In this document: positions 37,561-46,915 of the stretch, piece after piece
Numbering within the stretch: the stretch's first letter is position 1
Layout: the number at the start of each line of letters is the position of its first letter
Origin: Mycobacterium ostraviense
GTDB taxonomy: Bacteria > Actinomycetota > Actinomycetes > Mycobacteriales > Mycobacteriaceae
Reading direction: 5' to 3'
Assembly: GCF_002705925.1 (NCBI RefSeq)
Contig: NZ_NKRE01000001.1
Coordinates: forward strand, 2,869,282 to 2,933,281
Length of the DNA stretch: 64,000 nt
The notes under the pieces: model-generated
The model's input: the letters and a program-made list of their open reading frames with translations, nothing else
The model's database searches: none
What the model was told of the DNA's origin: nothing
Program-made: the position numbers and the translations under genes

Positions 37561-37731
37561 GCTCGATTTGCCCGGCTCCTTCGCCCCCGCTACACGGCCG
37601 CATCGTCGCCGGGCGGTGCTCGATTTGCCCGGCTCCTTCGCCCCCGCTACACGGCCGCATCGTCGCCGGGCGGTGCTCGATTTGCCCGGCTCCTTCGCCC
37701 CCGCTTCGCGGCCGCATCGTCGCCGGGCTAG
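37561..37731. repeat. Tandem 57-bp repeat, three copies, between rpsF and ssb
   Basis: Three head-to-tail units of 57 bp start at 37561, 37618 and 37675. The first two are identical over their full length. The third differs in the middle (CTTCGCG in place of CTACACG) and at its end, where it runs into the rpsF stop codon. The placement, within an operon and touching a stop codon, is that of MIRU-type mycobacterial repeats. Copy number is likely to vary between strains. Confidence 0.9.
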
Positions 37732-38018
37732 TGCTTGTCGGCGCGCATCACCTTGGTGCGCAGTACCGACTCGTTGAGGCTCAGCTGGCGGTCCAGTTCG
37801 GATACCGTCGCCGGGGCAGCTTTCAGGTCGACGACGACGTAGATGCCCTCGGAGTGCTTGGCGATCTCGTAGGCCAACCGCCGCCGGCCCCAGATGTCAA
37901 CCTTTTCGACTTTTCCGCCGTCCTTCCGGACGACGTTCAGGAACGTCTCCAGGGACGGGGCGACGGTGCGTTCGTCGAGAGTGGGATCGAGGATGATCAT
38001 GATTTCGTATGGACGCAT
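37728..38018 (-). CDS. rpsF: 30S ribosomal protein S6
   Basis: ATG 38018 gives 96 residues, the length of M. tuberculosis S6, with a strong AGGAGGTG upstream; the frame extends a further 12 codons but that part covers the ribosome-binding site. The ferredoxin-like fold starts [15 protein letters not shown] and includes [14 protein letters not shown]6 pairs with S18 on the 30S platform. It is the first gene of the rpsF-ssb-rpsR-rplI operon. Its stop codon falls inside the last unit of the 57-bp repeat. Orthologue of Rv0053. Confidence 0.96.
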   Translation of the reverse strand: MRPYEIMIILDPTLDERTVAPSLETFLNVVRKDGGKVEKVDIWGRRRLAYEIAKHSEGIYVVVDLKAAPATVSELDRQLSLNESVLRTKVMRADKH

Positions 38019-38110
38019 AGAGACCTCATCACCTCCTCTGGTCTGAGCGGCCACGGTCGGTCCGTGGCAGGAGGGTCGCCTGCGTCGGCAACCGTCCCAG
38101 GCTACCGGAT
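38019..38110 (-). promoter_or_regulatory. Structured rpsF leader, candidate S6:S18 autoregulatory site
   Basis: The leader contains a hairpin with perfect stem GCCACGG/CCGTGGC and a 5-nt loop (38050-38068), then AGGAGGTG before rpsF. In many bacteria the S6:S18 complex binds a leader structure of rpsF to repress the operon. The loop and flank here are rich in CCG trinucleotides, the feature that complex recognises. This assignment is by position and general pattern, not by model match. Confidence 0.4.
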
Positions 38111-38228
38111 AGCGCGCCGACCCGAAAAATCGCCGAACAAAGCCGCGGTCCGCGCCCAGATTGCACTGGTGGGCGTGGTCTCGAGCCGGACCGCAGCCCT
38201 CATGGCAATCTGGCGGCCAGAAAGCCGG

Positions 38229-38867
38229 TCACTTCCGACTGCGCAGGAATTCTGCGGCCCGGATCCTCGTTGCCTCGTCGGCAGTGGCCAGCGATCCCGA
38301 GGCGAACGGCGGCCGCGGGTCGTATTCGATGAGCAGCTGGGCGGCCTGGGCGGCTTCCCGATCAACCAGCAACTCGACCAACCGCAAAGCCATGTCGATG
38401 CCGCTGGAGACCCCGGCGGCGGTGATGATGCGCTGCGGCAGGTGTTCGACGACGCGGTCGGGCACATACCGCGCGCCCAGCTCGTTGAGCTGCTCTGCGG
38501 CGCGCCAATGCGTCGTGGCGGTCAGACCGTCGAGCAGCCCCGCGGCGGCGAGCAACAACGCTCCGGTGCACACCGAGGTGGTGAACCTGGTGTGCGGGTG
38601 GACCGATTGCAGCCAGCCGCGGATGATGCCATCGTCCAGCAGCACCCGGGTTCCGATGCCACCGGGAAACACCACGACATCGGGTGTACCGACTTCGTCG
38701 AAGGTGGCATCGCAGACAAGGCCGAGCATGCCGTTTTCGGTGCGCAACTCGCCGCGTCGGTGCCCGACGAAAACCACGTCGATCGACGGAATACGTTGCA
38801 GGACTTCATAGGGACCGATGGCGTCCAACGCGGTGAACCTCGGGAACAGCGGGATGGCGACCTGCAT
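38229..38867 (-). CDS. DJ-1/PfpI-family protein (Rv0052-like)
   Basis: The 212 residues form a class I glutamine amidotransferase-like domain of the DJ-1/PfpI type. The nucleophile elbow is TTSVCTGALLLAAAGLLDG with Cys100, followed by TATTHW with His120. The acidic partner probably lies in the N-terminal GPYEVLQ (Glu21). These residues resemble isonitrile-hydratase-like and AraC-associated members. The stop of the upstream membrane gene overlaps its start by one base (TGATG), so it is translationally coupled to the ponA1 operon. The substrate is unknown. Orthologue of Rv0052. Confidence 0.85.
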   Translation of the reverse strand: MQVAIPLFPRFTALDAIGPYEVLQRIPSIDVVFVGHRRGELRTENGMLGLVCDATFDEVGTPDVVVFPGGIGTRVLLDDGIIRGWLQSVHPHTRFTTSVCTGALLLAAAGLLDGLTATTHWRAAEQLNELGARYVPDRVVEHLPQRIITAAGVSSGIDMALRLVELLVDREAAQAAQLLIEYDPRPPFASGSLATADEATRIRAAEFLRSRK

Positions 38868-40510
38868 CAGGGCTCTCGCACGTCAATAGCTGCAGGCGCC
38901 GCCAGCTCCGGCCGCGATGCGACTGGGCGCAGCCAGTTCGGCAGCCAGTCGGGTGCGGCGTCCGGGGCGCGGTCGTAACCACCGCCCGCGGGATCGTCGA
39001 CTCGCCCATTCCAGCGCACCAAATCCTCCCGGGGTCGATATATCTGTCGAATTATCAACCCACACAGCATGATAACAGCAATATCGCGCAACAACACCGT
39101 CGAGGTGAACCACTGCTGGAGCAGTGAGCGGTTCGGGTTGCCGTACAGGTAATACATCCGCGGCACCCACACCAGCGCGTCAATTGTCATCCACGCCAGC
39201 AGAATCCGGCGGTGCGGCAGGGCAAGCACGGCCAGGGGTACCAACCACAGCGAGAACTGCGGGCTCCATACCTTGTTGGTCAACAGGAACACTGCCACCA
39301 CCAGAAACATCAGCTGCGCCACCCGCGGCCGCTGCGGTGCAGTGAACGCGATGTAAGCGATTGCGGCACAAGACAATGCAAACAACACCGTCACGACCGT
39401 GTTCAGCACCAGCGGCGGCTCCCAGAAGCCCCGTGCGGGATCGAAGCCGCGCCAACCGGTAAAGGACTTCACGACGTGGTACAGCGAATCCATGTCGTCG
39501 CCGCGCCGGGTGTTGAGCCGGAAGAACTCCGACCAGCCCCGCGGATAGAGCACCATGATGGGCAGATTGACCACCAGCCAGGTCACCGCCGCAGCGACCG
39601 CCGTGCGGCCCACGGCACCCAGCCGTCCGGTCCGAATTCCCAGCACCACCAGCGGGCCCAGGAACAACAGCGGATACAACTTGGCCGCAGCACCCACACC
39701 GATCAGCAGTCCGGCCAGCCACGGTCTGCGGCGCGCCCACGCCAGCAGTCCGCCCATTGCGAAAGCCGTTGCCAGTGCGTCGAAGTTGGTGAATATCTGG
39801 AAGATCAGCAGCGGTGATGCCGCCACCAGCGCCGCATCCCAGATCCGGCGGCCGGCCAGGCCCGAGGTTGCCCACACGGTAGCCAACCAGGCGATCGCCA
39901 GCCCGAACGCCGCGGCGTTGAAGAACATCACCACTTCGGCGATCACCGGTAGCGGCGTGACGTTGCTCAACGCGGTGTAGGTCTTGGCAATAGCCATCGA
40001 CACGTACTGGTATATCCCGGTCAACACCGGATATTCCATGTAGCGCACCGCCAACCGCCCGTTGTATTGGATCTGCGGTGTGCCGGTGCTGTCCGTTTCG
40101 ACCCAGCTGGATTTATAGGGAAACTTGCCCTGGCTCAACAGCTCTGCGCCGTAGAGCGGCACGGTGTCGGAGTAGCACAATTCGTAATAGGCGCGCTGGT
40201 TGTCCCAGTTGGCCACCCGCTTGTCACCCGGCCCGGTCCCGGTGCTTTGCAGGCACGCGGCCTTCGTCGACCAGCCGAGCGCCAGAAACACCAGCGCGAT
40301 CACAAACATCACCCGCAACGGGGTCATGAACCGGGCACGTCCGATCAAGGCGTGCCGGCCCACCGGCCCACCGATGACATCGGCCAGAGCAGAACCCAAA
40401 ACGTCGGTGCGGCTGGGACAATCGCGGGTGTCTGCACTACGTAGGTCGCGGGCCAACGGCGCGGGCGAGGTGAGTGAGCCGGCTGCTAGATGGGTCCGGA
40501 TATCCGTCAC
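38867..40510 (-). CDS. Polytopic GT87-type membrane glycosyltransferase (Rv0051-like)
   Basis: GTG 40510 overlaps the ponA1 stop as GTGA and gives 547 residues. The protein is highly hydrophobic, with about ten membrane segments. The N-terminal part has a large polar loop (DKRVANWDNQRAYYELCYSD). This is the topology of DUF2029/GT-C polyprenyl-phosphate-dependent mannosyltransferases, such as PimE-like enzymes, and a WD-type acidic pair after the first membrane segment may be catalytic. It lies between ponA1 and the DJ-1 gene in one overlapping operon. Its acceptor is unknown; an envelope role is likely. Orthologue of Rv0051. Confidence 0.82.
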   Translation of the reverse strand: MTDIRTHLAAGSLTSPAPLARDLRSADTRDCPSRTDVLGSALADVIGGPVGRHALIGRARFMTPLRVMFVIALVFLALGWSTKAACLQSTGTGPGDKRVANWDNQRAYYELCYSDTVPLYGAELLSQGKFPYKSSWVETDSTGTPQIQYNGRLAVRYMEYPVLTGIYQYVSMAIAKTYTALSNVTPLPVIAEVVMFFNAAAFGLAIAWLATVWATSGLAGRRIWDAALVAASPLLIFQIFTNFDALATAFAMGGLLAWARRRPWLAGLLIGVGAAAKLYPLLFLGPLVVLGIRTGRLGAVGRTAVAAAVTWLVVNLPIMVLYPRGWSEFFRLNTRRGDDMDSLYHVVKSFTGWRGFDPARGFWEPPLVLNTVVTVLFALSCAAIAYIAFTAPQRPRVAQLMFLVVAVFLLTNKVWSPQFSLWLVPLAVLALPHRRILLAWMTIDALVWVPRMYYLYGNPNRSLLQQWFTSTVLLRDIAVIMLCGLIIRQIYRPREDLVRWNGRVDDPAGGGYDRAPDAAPDWLPNWLRPVASRPELAAPAAIDVREP

Positions 40511-43026
40511 GGTGGCGGTGTGGGATTGTCGGCCGGCGGTGGAGCGGACGGCGGCCCGGGCGCGAGCGTGACGGTGGTGGGCGGACCGACGGGAATGGTG
40601 ATCCCCGGCGCCACTTCGACGGTGGGTTGGATGACGGTCTCCGAAGGCGGCGCCGCTGACGGCGGAGGCGGCGGTGCCGGCACGCCGGCGTAGCCGCCTA
40701 TCTCGTCGGGCTTGGGGAAGCTCTCGTTCTGGGAGCCCTTCAGGGCCCCGTCCATGGTCGCCTTCCAGATATCCGATGGCAGACCCGAGCCGTAAACCGC
40801 TGCGCCCGAGGCGGTCACCAGCGGCTCGTCCCCCTTGACCGTCCCGACCCACACGGCGGTGGACAGCGACGGGGTGTAGCCGACCATCCAGGCGTCCTTG
40901 TTGGCGGTGGTGTCACCCAATTGCACCGTGCCGGTCTTGGCGGCCGAAGGCCGGCCGCCGGCCAGGTTGTGGCCGCGTGAATAGCCCGCGATCGGCATCA
41001 TCGCCGCGGTGACGTTGTCGGCCACGGCTTTGGGGATGCGCTGCTCACCGGAGTCGTTCTGGGTGGTGGCGTCGAAGAGAACGTGACCTTCCGCGTTGAC
41101 CACCTTTTGGACGAAGTGCGGCCGGTGATAGCTGCCCGACGCGGCCAGCGTGGCGTACGCCGTTGCCATATCGATCACCCGGGTTTGGTACTGGCCCAAC
41201 ACGATCCCGTTGTTGGGCGGCCCACCCTTGCCATCCTCGGACAGCGTGTGGGGCACTCCCGGAAAACTGTCGGCCACACCGGCTTGGTGGGCGGCGTCGG
41301 CGACGGCCTGGGGGCCGCCCTTCAGTTTGAGCATCAGCCGGTAATAGGAGGTGTTCAGCGACATCTTGAGCGCCTCGGCGATGTTGCACGTCCCGCAACC
41401 GTCGCCGTCGACATTGGTGATCTTGATGCCGTCTACCGTGAGCGGTGAGCTGTCGACCTGATAACCCAGCCCGATTCCCTGCTCGAGCGCCGCCACCAAC
41501 GCGAACACCTTGAACGAGGATCCGGTCTGCAAACCTGCCTGGGCGAAGTCGTAGCCGTTGGCGTTGTCGCCGCCGTAGTAGGCGCGCACGCCTCCGTTGT
41601 GCGGGTCGATGGACACCAACGCCGCGCGCATATCGGGGTCCTGCCCGTCGAGGTATTTGGCCACCGCCTTTTCGGCCGCCCGCTGGGCTTGCGGATCGAT
41701 CGTGGTGGTGACCTGCAACCCCTGGGTGTTCAGGGTTTGCTCATCGATGTTGAACAGCTCCAATAATTCCTTGGTCACCTGTCGTTCGATCAGCCCGTTG
41801 GGTCCGGTGGTCTGGTTTTCCGCGCGGGCCTGCTCCGGCGGGACGGTCTTGGGAAACTGCTGTTTGGCGCGGTCCTCGGCGGACAGCGCCTTGGTCTCGA
41901 CCATGCCGTCGAGCACCCAGTTCCACCGCGCGACTGCGCCTTCCGGGTCGACCGCCGGGTCCAGCGTGGAAGGTCGCCTGATCAGCGCCGCCAGCAACGC
42001 CCCCTCGGACACGGTGAGCTGCTCGACCGGCTTGTCGAAGTAGGCCTTCGAAGCCGCCGAGATACCGTAAGCACCCCGCCCGAAGTAGATGATGTTCAAA
42101 TATGCCTGCAGCACGTCGTCTTTGGACCACTCCCCGGACATCTTGGTAGCGATGACCAACTCCTTGGACTTGCGCAGCAGGCCGCTCCACCCGTGCTGTG
42201 CGGAACCGACCAGCGCGTTCTTGACGTACTGCTGGGTGATCGTGGAACCGCCCTGCAGGTCGCCGCCGAACAGGTTGTTCTTCACCGCCCGGGCGAAACC
42301 GCTGAACGAGAAGCCGGGGTTGGAGTAAAAGCCGCGGTCCTCAGCCGCGATGACCGCCTGACGTACGTGCACCGGCACCTGGCTGAGGTTGACATCCACC
42401 CGATTACCTTCAGGCGGAACGATTTTGGCAATTTCGGAGCCATCGCTGGCCAGAATCGTGGAGACCTGGTTGGTGCGGATGTCCCCCGGCCTCGGTACGT
42501 CGACAATGAAGTAGGCCATGGTGAAGGTGACGATCGGCAACAAGATCATCGCCGCTGCGGCAAAGGCTACCGACCGCCGCACCCATTTCCAGTTGATCTG
42601 CTGGACCCAGTCGGGCCTTGACCTGGCCGACCGAGCGCCCGTCGGGCCGCCCGGGCCGGGAGGCCCAGGAGGCCCCGGCCGACGACCCGCGCCGCTCAGC
42701 CGCTCGTGCCGAGGGCGCGGCTCCGGACTGTTCAGCGCCGCCTTGACCTGCTCCAGCGGGTCGCGATGCAGGGGTGCCGTCGGCGGATTGTCCAGAGCAG
42801 CCCTGACTTCCTCGATCGGGTCCGCGTGCCGCAACGATCGGTCATCGGTCACCGGCGGGATGATCGTGGTCATTCGATCGTCGGGCGGAACCTGGCGGCG
42901 CGGGCCCGCCGACGGACGTGCGCCTTCTGGGCTACTGGGGTTCCCGTTGGATTGGTCCACACCCTCAGCCGCCGGTCCGCTTGCAGCGTCACTCGACGAC
43001 TGGTGGTGGCGCCCTTCGCTATTCAC
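40507..43026 (-). CDS. ponA1: Bifunctional penicillin-binding protein PonA1
   Basis: GTG 43026 gives 839 residues. A cytoplasmic Pro/Gly-rich N-terminus precedes one membrane helix (about 154-175). The glycosyltransferase domain has IAAEDRGFYSNPG with Glu229 and GGSTITQQYVKN. The transpeptidase has GSSFK (Ser nucleophile), SLN and AKTG motifs. A Pro-rich tail ends the protein. It polymerises and cross-links peptidoglycan during polar growth. The start is set by the TAG stop of the upstream gene, which overlaps it, and by NSEGRHHQSS. The next gene overlaps its stop. Orthologue of Rv0050. Confidence 0.95.
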   Translation of the reverse strand: MNSEGRHHQSSSDAASGPAAEGVDQSNGNPSSPEGARPSAGPRRQVPPDDRMTTIIPPVTDDRSLRHADPIEEVRAALDNPPTAPLHRDPLEQVKAALNSPEPRPRHERLSGAGRRPGPPGPPGPGGPTGARSARSRPDWVQQINWKWVRRSVAFAAAAMILLPIVTFTMAYFIVDVPRPGDIRTNQVSTILASDGSEIAKIVPPEGNRVDVNLSQVPVHVRQAVIAAEDRGFYSNPGFSFSGFARAVKNNLFGGDLQGGSTITQQYVKNALVGSAQHGWSGLLRKSKELVIATKMSGEWSKDDVLQAYLNIIYFGRGAYGISAASKAYFDKPVEQLTVSEGALLAALIRRPSTLDPAVDPEGAVARWNWVLDGMVETKALSAEDRAKQQFPKTVPPEQARAENQTTGPNGLIERQVTKELLELFNIDEQTLNTQGLQVTTTIDPQAQRAAEKAVAKYLDGQDPDMRAALVSIDPHNGGVRAYYGGDNANGYDFAQAGLQTGSSFKVFALVAALEQGIGLGYQVDSSPLTVDGIKITNVDGDGCGTCNIAEALKMSLNTSYYRLMLKLKGGPQAVADAAHQAGVADSFPGVPHTLSEDGKGGPPNNGIVLGQYQTRVIDMATAYATLAASGSYHRPHFVQKVVNAEGHVLFDATTQNDSGEQRIPKAVADNVTAAMMPIAGYSRGHNLAGGRPSAAKTGTVQLGDTTANKDAWMVGYTPSLSTAVWVGTVKGDEPLVTASGAAVYGSGLPSDIWKATMDGALKGSQNESFPKPDEIGGYAGVPAPPPPPSAAPPSETVIQPTVEVAPGITIPVGPPTTVTLAPGPPSAPPPADNPTPPP

Positions 43027-43462
43027 TGGCCGTGCGGGCGCCGTTGCGCGCCGTCCGCGTTCCGGCGGCCCCCCTCCGGGCCCTTGGGGGTCGCGCCGGA
43101 CGGGCCCCGCCCAGCACATACGACTTGACCAGGTGATTCCAACTGCAGGTCCGGCACACCTCCACGACGTGGACCGCAAACTCCGTGAACCGGGTGGCGA
43201 GCATGACCAGCTCCTCGGCGGTCCGCGCCGAGCCCGAGATCGCGCCCAGGTGCTCGCCGAACACCCAGGACACGATCGTCAGCTGCTCTTTGCGGCAGAT
43301 CGGGCAGACCACCCGGCTTCGCTTCCCGTGAAACTTTGCGGCGCGCAACAGATAGGGATTCGCGTCACAGACCTCGGAGACGCCGGTGCGTCCCGAGTAC
43401 ACCTCGGCCAGCAGTGAACGCCGGCGAAGCGCATAGTCCACCACCTGTCGCTGCAGTTGCAC
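43019..43462 (-). CDS. DUF5318-type zinc-ribbon protein (Rv0049-like)
   Basis: From GTG 43462 the product has 147 residues; other in-frame starts exist at 43510 and within the first codons, so the start is uncertain. The core contains VCPICRKEQL and VCRTCSWNHL, two CxxC pairs that fit a zinc ribbon. Between them lies a helical segment with FGEHLGAISGSART. The C-terminus is Arg/Ala-rich. It overlaps the ponA1 start, suggesting coupled translation and a role near cell-wall synthesis, though none is known. Orthologue of Rv0049. Confidence 0.82.
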   Translation of the reverse strand: MQLQRQVVDYALRRRSLLAEVYSGRTGVSEVCDANPYLLRAAKFHGKRSRVVCPICRKEQLTIVSWVFGEHLGAISGSARTAEELVMLATRFTEFAVHVVEVCRTCSWNHLVKSYVLGGARPARPPRARRGAAGTRTARNGARTASE

Positions 43463-43617
43463 GCTGACCAGAGTACGTCGCTTTCGCGTCGTGACGATGC
43501 AGCCCGGCACGGCCTGGGCACAGCCCGGGCAGGAGCGGCGGCATCGGGACCCGCACCACCGACCGGCAACCGATGCTCAATCGCGGCCCCACAAGCCCGA
43601 CTTCTACGATCATCCCC

Positions 43618-44487
43618 GTGGCGAAATGGCTGGGCGCACCGCTTGCTCGTGGAGGATCGACGACGACCCGGGCCAAGGACAGCGACCGGCAAGACGCCTG
43701 CCAGATTCTCGACGCCGCCCTCAACGACGGCCAGCTCTCGATGGAAGAGCACCGCGATCGGGTGAGCACCGCCACCAAGGCCGTGACGCTGGGCGACCTG
43801 CAGAACCTGATCGCCGATCTGCAGTCCGAGAGTGCACCCGCGGAGGTTCCCGCACTCAAGTCCCGGGCACGGCGCAACGGATTGGGGTTGCTCGCGGCCG
43901 CATTCGGGGTGTCGGTGCTGTTGGGTGTCGGCATCGGCTGGGGTCTGTACGGCAACACCAGCTCACCGCTGGATTTCACGACGGACCCGGGAGCCAAGCC
44001 CGACGGCGTCGCCGCCGTGGTGCTGACCCCGCCCAAGCAGTTGCACTCCCTCGGTGGGCTCACCGGTCTGCTGGAGCAGACACGCAAGAGATTCGGTGAC
44101 ACCATGGGGTACCGCTTGGTGATCTATCCGACGTACGCGGTGCTCGATCGCAAGGACCCCGCCGACGACCGCAGGGTGCTGAGTTACACCTACCGCGGCG
44201 GCTGGGGCGATCCGACCAGCTCCGCCAAGGGCGGTAGCGATGGGGCCCTGGTCGACCTGGGCAAGTTCGACGTGAAGGCGACGGTGGGGATCATGCGGGG
44301 CGCCGCGGAGACGTTGGGCATGAAGCCGTCCGACGTCACCAACATGTACCTGGTCATCGATCCGGCCGAAGACCCCACCACGCCCAGGGCGCTATCGCTG
44401 TCGGTGTATGTTTCCAGCGACTACGGCGGCGGCTATATCGTCTTCGCTGGTGACGGCACCGTCAAACAGGTGAGTTACCCGTCGTAG
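43618..44487 (+). CDS. DUF1707-containing single-pass membrane protein (Rv0048c-like)
   Basis: GTG 43618 gives 289 residues, the same length as Rv0048c. Residues 20-75 are a DUF1707 (SHOCT-like) domain: RAKDSDRQDACQILDAALNDG and LSMEEHRDRVSTATKAVTLGDL. One membrane helix follows (about 92-112), then an extracytoplasmic domain rich in beta strands. DUF1707 proteins are common in actinobacteria and their function is not known. It is divergent from the Rv0049-like gene, with 155 bp between the starts. Confidence 0.85.
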   Translation: MAKWLGAPLARGGSTTTRAKDSDRQDACQILDAALNDGQLSMEEHRDRVSTATKAVTLGDLQNLIADLQSESAPAEVPALKSRARRNGLGLLAAAFGVSVLLGVGIGWGLYGNTSSPLDFTTDPGAKPDGVAAVVLTPPKQLHSLGGLTGLLEQTRKRFGDTMGYRLVIYPTYAVLDRKDPADDRRVLSYTYRGGWGDPTSSAKGGSDGALVDLGKFDVKATVGIMRGAAETLGMKPSDVTNMYLVIDPAEDPTTPRALSLSVYVSSDYGGGYIVFAGDGTVKQVSYPS

Positions 44488-44565
44488 CGAAGCCGGCAGG
44501 CCACGTGTGCACGCCGCTCACACGTGACGAACAACTCACCAACGCCGCATGGTTTGTGGCAAATA

Positions 44566-44578
44566 TATCGAAACGATA
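44566..44578. promoter_or_regulatory. Palindrome upstream of padR
   Basis: TATCG-AAA-CGATA is a perfect 13-bp inverted repeat, 88 bp before the padR start. It is a candidate PadR autoregulatory operator for the padR-ino1 unit, although it does not match the ATGT-ACAT pattern of the best-known PadR sites. Confidence 0.5.
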
Positions 44579-44619
44579 CGATGACGCGAGGCGTCGAACC
44601 GCTAAGTAGTTCACGCAAC

Positions 44620-44649
44620 CAGCCATACAGCAGCCATACAGCAGCCATA
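44620..44649. repeat. Direct 11-bp repeat in the padR leader
   Basis: CAGCCATA occurs three times at exact 11-bp spacing (44620, 44631 and 44642; unit CAGCCATACAG) directly before the ribosome-binding site AAGGGGG. It may vary in copy number or bind a regulator. Confidence 0.7.
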
Positions 44650-44665
44650 CCAAGGGGGTGACTCG

Positions 44666-45208
44666 ATGCTGGAACTTGCCATTCTGGGCCTCCTGATCGA
44701 GTCGCCCATGCACGGCTACGAGTTGCGTAAACGGCTGACCGGGTTGCTCGGCGCATTCCGGGCATTCTCGTACGGCTCGCTGTATCCGGCGCTGCGGCGG
44801 ATGCAGGCCGAGGGGCTGATCGCGGAGAATGCCGCGCCGGCCGGCACGCCCGTGCGGCGCGCACGCCGGGTCTACCAGCTCACCGACGAGGGCCGGCGAC
44901 GCTTTGCCGAACTGGTCGCCGACACCGGCCCGCACAACTACACCGACGACGGCTTCGGAGTGCATCTCGCGTTCTTCAACCGCACTCCGGCCGAGGCTCG
45001 GATGCGCATCCTGGAAGGCCGTCGCCGCCAGGTCGAAGAGCGCCGCGAAGGCCTGCGCGAAGCGGTGGCGCGGGCCAGCAACTCGTTGGACCGCTATACC
45101 CGGCAACTGCACCAGCTCGGGCTCGAGTCCAGCGAGCGTGAAGTCAAGTGGCTCAACGAGCTCATCGCCGCAGAACGGGCAGCGCCCAATCACGCCGAAC
45201 AGACGTGA
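44666..45208 (+). CDS. PadR-family transcriptional regulator (Rv0047c-like)
   Basis: The 180 residues carry a PadR winged helix: LAILGLLIESPMHGYELRK, YGSLYPALRRMQAEGLI, then RRVYQLTDEGRRRF. A long C-terminal helical domain (about 95-175) follows for dimerisation. The gene precedes ino1 by 70 bp on the same strand, so it probably controls ino1 as well as itself. A palindrome and a short direct repeat lie in its leader. Same length as Rv0047c. Confidence 0.92.
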   Translation: MLELAILGLLIESPMHGYELRKRLTGLLGAFRAFSYGSLYPALRRMQAEGLIAENAAPAGTPVRRARRVYQLTDEGRRRFAELVADTGPHNYTDDGFGVHLAFFNRTPAEARMRILEGRRRQVEERREGLREAVARASNSLDRYTRQLHQLGLESSEREVKWLNELIAAERAAPNHAEQT

Positions 45209-45278
45209 ACTCTGCACAACAGCCCTGCACAACGACACAAGACACTGCCCGAAGCTATGAGGTTAGGAGAACGCCCGA

Positions 45279-46388
45279 ATGAGTGAGTACAAGCCGTTAG
45301 GGGCGCCGGGAGCGCAGCCTGAGGTACGGGTCGCCATTGTCGGCGTCGGCAACTGCGCGTCCTCGCTGGTCCAGGGCGTCGAGTACTACCACAACGCCGA
45401 CGACTCCTCGACGGTGCCCGGGCTGATGCACGTGCGGTTCGGTCCGTACCACGTCCGCGACGTCAAGTTCGTGGCCGCGTTCGACGTGGACGCCAAGAAG
45501 GTCGGGTTCGACCTGTCGGACGCGATTTTCGCTTCGGAGAACAACACCATCAAGATCGCCGACGTGGCGCCGACCAACGTGACCGTCCAACGCGGTCCGA
45601 CATTGGATGGCATCGGCAAGTACTACGCCGACACGATCGAGCTGTCCGACGCCGAGCCCGTTGACGTGGTGCAGGTGCTGCGGGACGCCAAGGCCGACGT
45701 GCTGGTCTCCTACCTCCCGGTGGGTTCGGAAGAAGCCGACAAGTTCTACGCCCAGTGCGCCATCGACGCCGGGGTGGCGTTCGTCAATGCGCTGCCGGTG
45801 TTCATCGCCTCCGACCCGGTGTGGGCCAAGAAATTCGCCGACGCCGGAGTGCCGATTGTCGGTGACGACATCAAGAGCCAGGTCGGGGCGACGATCACGC
45901 ACCGCGTACTGGCCAAGTTGTTCGAGGACCGCGGCGTGCAACTGGACCGCACCATGCAGCTCAACGTGGGCGGCAACATGGACTTCCTCAACATGCTCGA
46001 ACGGGAACGGCTGGAATCGAAGAAGATCTCCAAGACGCAGGCGGTCACCTCCAACCTGCAGCGCGAGTTCAAGACCAAGGATGTGCACATCGGCCCGTCC
46101 GACCATGTCGGCTGGCTCGACGACCGCAAATGGGCCTACGTGCGCCTGGAAGGGCGCGCCTTCGGTGACGTGCCGCTGAATCTGGAATACAAGCTCGAGG
46201 TGTGGGATTCGCCGAACTCGGCGGGCGTCATCATCGACGCGGTGCGCGCGGCGAAGATCGCCAAGGACCGCGGCGTCGGCGGACCGGTGATCCCGGCATC
46301 GGCCTACCTGATGAAGAGCCCGCCGCAGCAGTTGCCGGACGATATTGCGCGCACGCAACTCGAAGAGTTCATCATCGGGCCGGACTAG
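45279..46388 (+). CDS. ino1: Inositol-3-phosphate synthase
   Basis: The 369 residues match actinobacterial Ino1. The NAD-binding [12 protein letters not shown] follows the first strand. [29 protein letters not shown] and [15 protein letters not shown] carry the active-site lysines and asparagines. It converts glucose-6-phosphate to inositol-3-phosphate, the first step to phosphatidylinositol, mycothiol and lipoarabinomannan in the cytoplasm. ATG 45279 is preceded by TTAGGAGA. It lies downstream of padR. Orthologue of Rv0046c. Confidence 0.97.
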   Translation: MSEYKPLGAPGAQPEVRVAIVGVGNCASSLVQGVEYYHNADDSSTVPGLMHVRFGPYHVRDVKFVAAFDVDAKKVGFDLSDAIFASENNTIKIADVAPTNVTVQRGPTLDGIGKYYADTIELSDAEPVDVVQVLRDAKADVLVSYLPVGSEEADKFYAQCAIDAGVAFVNALPVFIASDPVWAKKFADAGVPIVGDDIKSQVGATITHRVLAKLFEDRGVQLDRTMQLNVGGNMDFLNMLERERLESKKISKTQAVTSNLQREFKTKDVHIGPSDHVGWLDDRKWAYVRLEGRAFGDVPLNLEYKLEVWDSPNSAGVIIDAVRAAKIAKDRGVGGPVIPASAYLMKSPPQQLPDDIARTQLEEFIIGPD

Positions 46389-46915
46389 AGCGTCTCCCCG
46401 CCGCTGGCTCTCTCACGCGTGAACGTGGGTTGCCGACGGGAACCAGGTCCTCGCCAGAACGACCATGTCCCGCGTCGTCCCTTAGTGCGGTCGTGGGGCT
46501 GCGCCCCGGTGTGCGGAGATGAAAATCGCGTACTGGTGCGGTTGGGTCGGTGGCTGATGGCGCCGAGTGTGCAAGGCTTAACGACGCTGCGGCGGAGTGA
46601 CATCCGACTGGATGAGCACGTGAGACATCCCCCGAACGCCTGCCATCACAAAGGGTTTGAGCGACGGTGCGGCATCGACGTGCTGAAACAGAGCATCAGG
46701 TGTGCGTGGGCAGTCAAGGCTGCGCAAGCGAACATCGTTGACCAGCAGCATTCGTGATCACCATGAATTTCCGAGTGAGAGCTAGCGGGACTTTCCGCCC
46801 CCGGCACCGCATTCCCGTAGACCAGAAGCGCGATGGTGGCCGCCACTCCGCGATGATAAAGCGATCCCCCGTGACGCTCGCGTGACGCTCGGGCATGACT
46901 CGTAGAGTCAGAGCC
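46389..46915. other. Long spacer after ino1, no gene recognised
   Basis: More than 500 bp between ino1 and the esterase gene hold no recognisable protein, tRNA or repeat. Short open frames lack start signals. It probably contains the ino1 terminator and the esterase promoter. Confidence 0.5.

Noticed and set aside
37519..37777. Several repeated-sequence open frames on both strands across the rpsF-ssb spacer
   Set aside because: They arise because the 57-bp unit has a length divisible by three; no ribosome-binding sites or non-repeat parts.
40511..40852. N-terminal extension of the GT87-type membrane protein
   Set aside because: The extension overlaps ponA1 codons and is Arg/Gly-rich; the GTGA overlap at 40510 is the natural start.
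45297..46358. 353-codon minus-strand frame opposite ino1
   Set aside because: His/Val-rich antisense image of a confident gene.
46389..46915. Possible tRNA or small RNA after ino1
   Set aside because: No cloverleaf or strong hairpin with conserved tRNA bases could be drawn.
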